Origin: Tomocerus qinae
Taxonomy: Eukaryota > Arthropoda > Collembola > Entomobryomorpha > Tomoceridae
Reading direction: 5' to 3'
DNA: 64,000 nucleotides
NCBI GenBank assembly: GCA_020055645.1
Contig: CM034546.1
Span: 36,394,001 to 36,458,000, forward strand
Part shown: in pieces, positions 58,948 to 64,000 of the stretch
Position numbering within the stretch: the first letter of the stretch is position 1
Layout of the letters: each line of letters begins with the position of its first letter
Position numbers and translations under genes: made by a program
The notes under the pieces: generated by a model
What the model was told of the DNA's origin: nothing
The model's database searches: none
Seen by the model: only the letters and a program-made list of their open reading frames with translations

Positions 58948-59015
58948 ATTAATTTGGCAGAATAAGTGCCTTAAGTTTAGAACTTAACAATAAAATTTAA
59001 ATAATTTTAATTAAT
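58948..59015 (+). tRNA. trnL1: Mitochondrial tRNA-Leu(CUN), anticodon TAG, in the NUMT
   Basis: All arms can be paired: acceptor attaatt/aattaat, D-arm ggca/tgcc, anticodon arm ttaag/cttaa with loop tttagaa (anticodon TAG), and T-arm aaaat/atttt. The position between rrnL and nad1 is the ancestral one. The intact fold suggests a young insertion. Confidence 0.8.
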
Positions 59016-59023
59016 ATATTTAA

Positions 59024-59968
59024 ATATATATTATTTATGTTATTAGTTTAATTTCTTATGTTCTTTTATTAGTTGGTGTGTTAGTTAGAGTTGCTTTTAT
59101 TGTATTATTGGAGCGTAAAGTTTTAGGTTATATTCAAGTGCGTAAAGGTCCCAATAAAGTTGGTTATCTAGGTATTTTACAGTCTTTTGGGGATGCTATT
59201 AAACTTTTTGTTAAAGAGCAGATAATTCCTTTAAATTCTAATATATATATTTATTATATGTCTCCTGTTTTTTCTTTATTTATTATGATAGTGATTTGGG
59301 TGGTTATGCCTTACGGTTCAATGTTGTTTAATTTCAACTTAAGTGGGATTTTCTTTTTTTGTTGTACTAGATTTGGAATTTACACTTTAATAGGAAGAGG
59401 ATGGTCGTCGAATTCTAATTATGCGATATTAGGCGCAATACGAGGGGTTGCCCAAACTATTTCGTATGAGGTAAGAATAGCTTTGATTTTTTTAAGTCTA
59501 ATTTTTTTAGTCGGGTCTTTTAATTTAAGTGTTTTTAATTTAAATCAAGATCTAATTTGATTTTTATTTTTTTTATCCTTTATATTTTTGTTGGTTGACT
59601 TCTAGATTAGCTGAAACAAATCGTACTCCTTTTGATTTTTCTGAGGGGGAGTCTGAGTTAATCTCTGGATTTAACATTGAGTATGGAAGAGGCGGGTTTG
59701 CTTTATTATTTTTATCTGAATATGGGAGAATTATTTTTATAAGATATTTAATAACTTTATTATTTTTTGGTGGGTTAGAATTCAATACTTTTTTTTTATT
59801 TAACTTAAAGTCTATTTTTTTTGTTTTTTGTTTATTTGAGTACGGGGCACATTACCCCGGTATCGTTATGATAAGCTTATATATTTAGCTTGAAAAATTT
59901 TTCTACCTGTTTCTTTAAATATAATATTTTTTTATTCTTTATTAAAATTATTTATTTTAGTAGTTTAG
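59024..59968 (+). pseudogene. nad1: Mitochondrial NADH dehydrogenase subunit 1 (nad1) in the NUMT, two frameshifts
   Basis: Under the invertebrate mitochondrial code the segment encodes a nearly complete ND1, a membrane subunit of respiratory complex I. Landmarks: [57 protein letters not shown], and near the end [12 protein letters not shown] with the stop TAG at 59966-59968. The start is ATA 59024 or ATT 59030. Three different frames are needed: the shifts lie at about 59560-59595 and 59790-59835, both in long T runs. They may be decay after transfer or sequencing errors. In the nuclear code it is also broken by TGA codons. Confidence 0.85.
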
Positions 59969-60029
59969 TCTAGGGAGGAAGAGGCGGGTTAATATTTTAG
60001 TAAAAGACTTTGGGGGGAGTCTTTGATAA

Positions 60030-60099
60030 AATTATTAAGAGAATTAAACTCTTTTTGAATACTTTCAAGGTATTTACTTAAACATTCAGTCAAATAATT
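60030..60099 (-). tRNA. trnS2: Mitochondrial tRNA-Ser(UCN), anticodon TGA, in the NUMT
   Basis: On the plus strand the arms read: acceptor aattatt (60030-60036) with aataatt (60093-60099); T-arm aagag/ctctt; anticodon arm aatac/gtatt with loop tttcaag, which on the minus strand gives anticodon TGA; and a short D-arm act/agt. It sits between nad1 and cob, as in the ancestral arthropod order. Confidence 0.75.
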
Positions 60100-60776
60100 A
60101 TTTTTTGATTATATTGTCTCATATATTTGTTAATATGGGGTTAGTTAGATAAAATAAGAAATATAAAACAGTTAAAATTTGTCCTGTTAGAATATATGGT
60201 TCTTCTACTGGTCGAGCTCCAATTCATGTAAGTAAAATTACTCAATTAATGAATAGTCAAAAGTTGATTTGATTAATTGGGTAAAATTGTATACCTTGAA
60301 TTTTTCTTTTTTGTGTGAATGGCATAATGATTAAAATAGCAATAGATAAAACTAGTGAAACTACCCCGCCAAGTTTATTTGGAATGGAACGGAGAATAGC
60401 GTAAGCAAATAAAAAATACCATTCTGGTTGAATGTGAACTGGGGTAACTAATGGATTAGCCGGGATAAAATTTTCTACATCACCTAAAAGATTAGGAGCT
60501 AATAGAACAATGATTCTTAATATAGTTAGCGTAACAAAATATCCGAATATATCTTTTAATGAAAAATATGGGTGAAAGTAAATTTTATCTGGGTTAGAGT
60601 TTAATCCTAAAGGGTTGTTTGATCCTGTTTGATGAAGGAATAATAAATGAATTATTACTAGAGCTCTAAGAATAAATGGTAGTAAAAAATGAATTGAAAA
60701 AAATCGTGTTAGAGTAGCATTATCAACAGCGAAGCCACCTCACACTCATTGAACTAAAATTGTTCCTATAAGCTAT
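60098..60776 (-). pseudogene. cob: Mitochondrial cytochrome b (cob), 3' half, in the NUMT
   Basis: On the minus strand and in the mitochondrial code it reads [20 protein letters not shown], then [31 protein letters not shown] and [16 protein letters not shown], ending TNMWDNMIKK with TAA at 60098-60100. This is the C-terminal half or more of cytochrome b from complex III, including the Qo-site PEWY motif. It is cut at the right junction with IR copy J (about 60770-60778). I saw no frameshift in the parts I translated, so the insertion appears recent. Confidence 0.85.
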
Positions 60777-60777
60777 T

Positions 60778-61897
60778 ATTTCTTGATGTCAAATTGGGCC
60801 AACGCAATAGCCACAGTTGACGTTATCACTCGTTCCACTCTGGCAAACAATGAACACATTTGGATCTTGTGAGACGAAATCCAATATGCCGCAGGTAAGA
60901 GAATGATGGTCAAAATCCAACTGGATAGATCGAATGTGTTTTGAATTATAACATGAAGAGGAAGATCATAAAATATTTCCCTTTCTTCACAATAAACTAG
61001 TGCATATTCAGTAGTATCCACAAAAATTTGCCTGTCAAACCGATAACCTAAAAAATAGTAGTCACTTATAATGAAAATTTCAGATACGTATACAGGTGCC
61101 GTCAATGGGAACAAAGTGTTTCTCCATTCATTTATTCCATCATATTCAGCAGTATAATTAAATCTCTCGGCCATGGACTCTATTGCATTGACACCGTATC
61201 CACAATTTGAATATCCACTTTTAATCAGGGTGTACGCAGAATTTCGGCATATAGAGAACCAAGTAATTCTATTCTTTGGGGTGTCCATTTTATAAACTGC
61301 AACCTTATTACCATAAAGTTGTCGATGATATTTATTCCATGTGTTTCCATTCAATTTCATTCAGTGTAGATTTAATAAGAATCCCTTCAAAGAAATTGAA
61401 AGGATATATTTTACAATAAATGCATATTGTCCAAATTGAGAATGTAGAATCGTTTGTTATCAAAATGTAGTAAATGTCTGACACTGGCTGTTGAATTGGT
61501 TTCAAAAGCCACCTAGTATAAATATTTTCAGGTCCTCCGTTATAAAGAAATAAAGTTATGAAATTCGGACGAGAGATCTTCTGGCCGAAATATTGGTCTA
61601 CACTGTCAAATGTTTCATCATGTTCAGCAATGATATTCACACTGCAAAGACTTTTCGACAAATCTTTAAATGTCAGTTTGTCAACTTCGTCGAAAGTTTT
61701 ATTTTCCGACGTGGTGATCGTCCAAGGTTGGCCATTCTGATTTCTTTCCAAGAACAATTCCAGCCATTTGGAATTTGGAAATCGAACTAAATTGAAATCA
61801 CAGTTGTTGAACGAAGACAAATTTCGAATGCAATTAGAATATCTTACAAAAATTAGAATGATTGAAGGAACGTAATATTTAAAAAAAATTTTGGCAT
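60778..61897 (-). pseudogene. IR copy J, 5' half (before the mitochondrial insertion)
   Basis: This is the N-terminal half of copy J, from the ATG at 61897 to the insertion. The leader is shifted by a four-base loss just after the ATG. From about 61820 to 61340 the frame matches copy I almost exactly (ITTSENKTFDEVDK, ICIYCKIYPF). A two-base deletion near 61340 (ttccatgtg for ttccagatgtg) shifts the frame, and the rest (61360-60778) is distinct from I: MAERFNYTAEYDG, YVSEIFIISDYYFLG, M1, and VERVITSTVAIALAQFDI, ending at the joint. The break by the NUMT, together with these indels, makes J a pseudogene. Its two halves are together family-length. Confidence 0.85.
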
Positions 61898-62733
61898 GGC
61901 GTAGTTAAAAGTGTATTTTAAGTCTCGGTTAATGATTTGGAAATATTGTCTTTTTTAAACTGAGCGAAGAATATCTGCAGAATAATCGCGTACAACTGTG
62001 AGCTGACTAGCATTTATTGATAATCGAATAATGTGTTCTCAGTATGTACATAAGCTGTATAACATGTTATATACGCAAAGCATTACAAATACTTCTTTAC
62101 TGCCTGACATATTTTTCTTAGTATTTGCATGAGACTTATCATGAACAACGTGACATTTTTTCACTAAATTATTCAAATGGGGAGTCTAACGGAGGCACAT
62201 AATATATAATATAATCTTTATATATTGTCTATATAGTCTATATATTGAAAATCCAGATCATTAAAATTGGAAACTAAAAGTTAACTAAAACTATATAAAA
62301 CGTGTCTAAAAGCTCACTTCCTACAGCAAGGCAATTTTTTAAATTGATGTATTGTTGACTCAATGATAATATAATGATAATATGTAATCCTATGATTAAA
62401 TGTAGATGTACAGATGTACAACACCGAAAGTTTGCTAATGTGCCAACATACTTTCCACGTACTAAGTAGATAGTAATTAGTTAAATTACAAAAATATGAT
62501 GAATTGCCAGCAGCCAGATGCACTTGCTTTACCGTATTAGTATGGATTCAATAATCTTCGAGAATAAAAGTGTATAGGAGTAGAAGAATGAAATAGCCAT
62601 TGGCTATCACTAGTAGGGTTGATGCTTTATTGATAGTCTATCTTATATTCCCATTACAAAAATTGAGTTTATTCCGGTTCAGATTAATTCTAACTTTCAA
62701 CTAAATCATAATACATAAATCAATTTTTCTCAA
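61898..62733. repeat. Array spacer right of copy J; right edge of the array
   Basis: This matches other spacers (gtgacattttttcactaaattattcaaatgg; attgatgtattgttgactcaatgata; tagggttgatgctttattgatagtc) but lacks the conserved upstream block and jumps from the promoter-proximal part to the middle of the spacer near 62042. The similarity stops at caatttttctcaa (62733), the right end of the array in this window. No gene is seen. Confidence 0.55.
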
Positions 62734-62822
62734 GAGCATTCGAAGTATGCTTTAGCTCCGACATTTATGGCCACTTGTTTACCAGTACAACCGTCTCCAA
62801 TAACAATAACTTTTTTTAATTC
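62734..62822 (-). pseudogene. Internally deleted remnant of a Rho-type small GTPase gene
   Basis: On the minus strand the translation begins LKKVIVIGDGCTGK, the P-loop (G1) of Rho-family GTPases. It is followed immediately by VAINVGAKAYFECS, the G5 region that normally lies over 130 residues later. The central part (switch regions, G3 and G4) is missing. The fragment then runs into IR-array spacer and a stop. On the upstream side a possible splice acceptor (tatatcag) precedes it. It has no function as it stands. Confidence 0.65.
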
Positions 62823-62943
62823 CTGATATAATATTGCCCTATTTTATTCTTTTGCTTTTTCAACTTACTTCGCCATAATACAACAACTTATAATACTTCG
62901 GAAACCCCTACTGCCTGTAGTAAAGGAAAATTATACACTTCAA
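62823..62943. other. Short gap between the Rho remnant and the 117-codon ORF
   Basis: On the minus strand atggcgaa followed by gtaagttg (about 62862-62877) looks like a tiny first exon with donor for the Rho remnant. The phase does not fit without a further change. Otherwise nothing is seen. Confidence 0.2.
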
Positions 62944-63297
62944 TTATTGTTCCTGAGTTATTTGCTTGCTCACTTTTATTTTATACTTGGTGACATTTTT
63001 ATGATCTTCTGAAGTTCCTTGTAATGATTTTTCCTCTTTGATGATAATGTATTTTGTTTTAGAAGCGGCGAAGATATCCACAACTCGTAGAACATCCACC
63101 AGTTCTTGAACTTTATACAAAAGTGGATTTATTTGATCATAATTACTCGGCGAATTGGATAAGTCTAAAGTGAATGGCTGCGAAATCATTTGCGAATTTT
63201 TATTGTAATTAATATTTGTGGCTAAAACTTGGGCTATATGATCATTACAAGTTTCACAGTAAAAAATTATAACATGATATTGTGTTGAAAACAACAC
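62944..63297 (-). CDS. Uncharacterised 117-codon ORF
   Basis: It runs from 63297 to 62944. The composition is protein-like in the second half (SNYDQINPLLYKVQELVDVL, then VVDIFAASKTKYIIIKEEK) but no family is recognised, and no signal peptide or membrane helix is seen. The proposed start lies inside a perfect hairpin (63272-63307), and the first dozen residues are encoded by that hairpin, so the real N-terminus may lie elsewhere or this may be an exon or remnant. It could also be chance. Confidence 0.25.
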   Translation of the reverse strand: MLFSTQYHVIIFYCETCNDHIAQVLATNINYNKNSQMISQPFTLDLSNSPSNYDQINPLLYKVQELVDVLRVVDIFAASKTKYIIIKEEKSLQGTSEDHKNVTKYKIKVSKQITQEQ

Positions 63298-63307
63298 AAT
63301 ATCATGT
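63272..63307. repeat. Perfect 16-bp inverted repeat with AAAA loop
   Basis: acatgatattgtgttg (63272-63287), aaaa, then caacacaatatcatgt (63292-63307). All 16 pairs match. It could be the core of a fold-back structure, a protein-binding palindrome or a repair scar. It does not extend beyond the 16 pairs. Confidence 0.8.
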
Positions 63308-64000
63308 CAGATCGCATGATACTTTTGGTATACACATTCTCCTGTCAAATTAACGTTTTTCAATCATGTAAATGTTTTTAACAGGAAATACTGTAAAATG
63401 TTTTTGCTAATATCAACTAAAGTACTGATCGGACAGTTTTAAAATTAATTTTAAAAAATTTTGCTAATTCTTAGCTTTCATTTGAGACCAAAAAAGACTA
63501 CAAAAAATTTCAAAAAATTAACCAGTTTTTGTCACTCGACCTGCCGATATTGATATCCTAGGACTATCCATCCAACCATGATGTCCTATTGAGACTCTTT
63601 GAGAATTTACCTCACTTTTATTGTGGATAGTCAAATTTACTAGCTAAAATAGTAAAATTTACTAGTTCAGCTGGTAAAAAGTTACATGATCCGTTAACGT
63701 TGTCTGGCATGTAAATGTTACACAAAATACTGTGAAATATGTTACGGTGCTCATCTAGGTAAAAGTAACAATCCCGAATTTTAAATTTGACTAAAATATT
63801 TATTAGATTTAACAGTTTAAGGTTTACGGTCTGGATTTTTAACGGTATGTTTTAAGAGTGTTCCTTCAAAGCTTTTAAAAGTTTATCCTTTGTTCGTGGT
63901 CCTTTTCTTGTCAATTAAAGCATTAAATTGTACACTTGATTTTCGTGAGTTGAATGGGACTCCTAAAAGATGAAAAAAATACATCTGAAAGCTGCAAAAG
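63308..64000. other. Right flank without recognisable genes
   Basis: AT-rich and unlike the array spacers. Short runs such as taaatttgact and aaatttactag recur, but I see no ORF or motif to report. Confidence 0.35.

Larger units (their letters stand above)
57959..60777 (+). mobile_element. Nuclear mitochondrial insertion (NUMT), ~2.8 kb, inside IR copy J
   Basis: A contiguous mitochondrial segment carries rrnL, trnL1, nad1, trnS2 (reverse) and the 3' half of cob (reverse), the ancestral pancrustacean order. Base composition jumps to very high AT, and TGA reads as Trp and AGA as Ser in the genes. Both ends fall inside IR copy J, between the codons for QFDIT and REKRN. About four bases of the host gene (cgcg) are missing at the joint and the short run tttct is present at both sides, as expected for repair of a double-strand break by end joining with filler DNA. 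It is not a transposon; it is listed under this type for lack of a better one. Confidence 0.9.

Noticed and set aside
57959-60777. The mitochondrial segment as the true mitochondrial genome
   Set aside because: Both ends run straight into one nuclear gene at the same site, and nad1 is broken. A nuclear insertion is the simpler reading, although a chimeric assembly is still possible.

Overview
Overview. This is an AT-rich animal nuclear window. The organism is probably an arthropod and, on my reading of the chemoreceptor families, most like a springtail (Collembola). The organism call is inference. It rests on a large single-exon ionotropic-receptor-like (IR) family with long N-termini, a three-exon 7TM gustatory-receptor gene, and an inserted piece of mitochondrial DNA with ancestral pancrustacean gene order and the invertebrate mitochondrial code.

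Layout. A minus-strand tandem array of IR-like genes and gene fragments fills most of the window. I label the copies A to J from left to right. A (424-961) is a truncated 3' fragment. B (3788-5763) and C (8151-10260) are full-length but broken. From 10.96 to 23.4 kb the array is interrupted by unrelated DNA: an internally deleted Tigger-like transposon (13277-14054), a decayed death-domain gene with four phase-1 exons (14928-15965), an unresolved exon-like stretch on the minus strand (19.4-21.0 kb), and an intact 397-residue gustatory receptor gene (21337-22764). Copy D (24010-26078) has one frameshift. It is followed by a mosaic scrap of the death-domain and gustatory genes (26845-27165) and a hAT-type non-autonomous element with 8-bp target duplications (28448-29329). 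The array resumes at about 29.8 kb with E (intact), F (intact), G (broken), H (one frameshift) and I (intact). F to I sit on near-identical units of about 4.15 kb. A 4.0-kb LINE that has lost its reverse-transcriptase core lies in the I-J spacer (52254-56261). The last copy, J (57004-61897), is split by about 2.8 kb of mitochondrial DNA (rrnL, trnL1, nad1, trnS2, 3' half of cob). Right of the array are a Rho-GTPase remnant (62734-62822), an unidentified 117-codon ORF and a perfect 16-bp hairpin.

How it fits together. Of ten IR copies, three (E, F, I) are open from start to stop. B, D and H each carry a single frameshift, so they are either young pseudogenes or assembly errors. A, C, G and J carry more damage. 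The copies are mosaics of each other, which fits tandem duplication plus gene conversion (birth and death) in a chemosensory cluster. The likely products are membrane chemoreceptors. No operon-like logic applies: the genes are parallel, each with its own upstream region of at least two types, one of which (B, C, D) carries a perfect CRE palindrome TGACGTCA.

Limits. Calls come from reading translations by eye. Homopolymer indels, especially in G, H and the mitochondrial insert, could be sequencing errors. Springtail affinity, orthology and ligand are not established.
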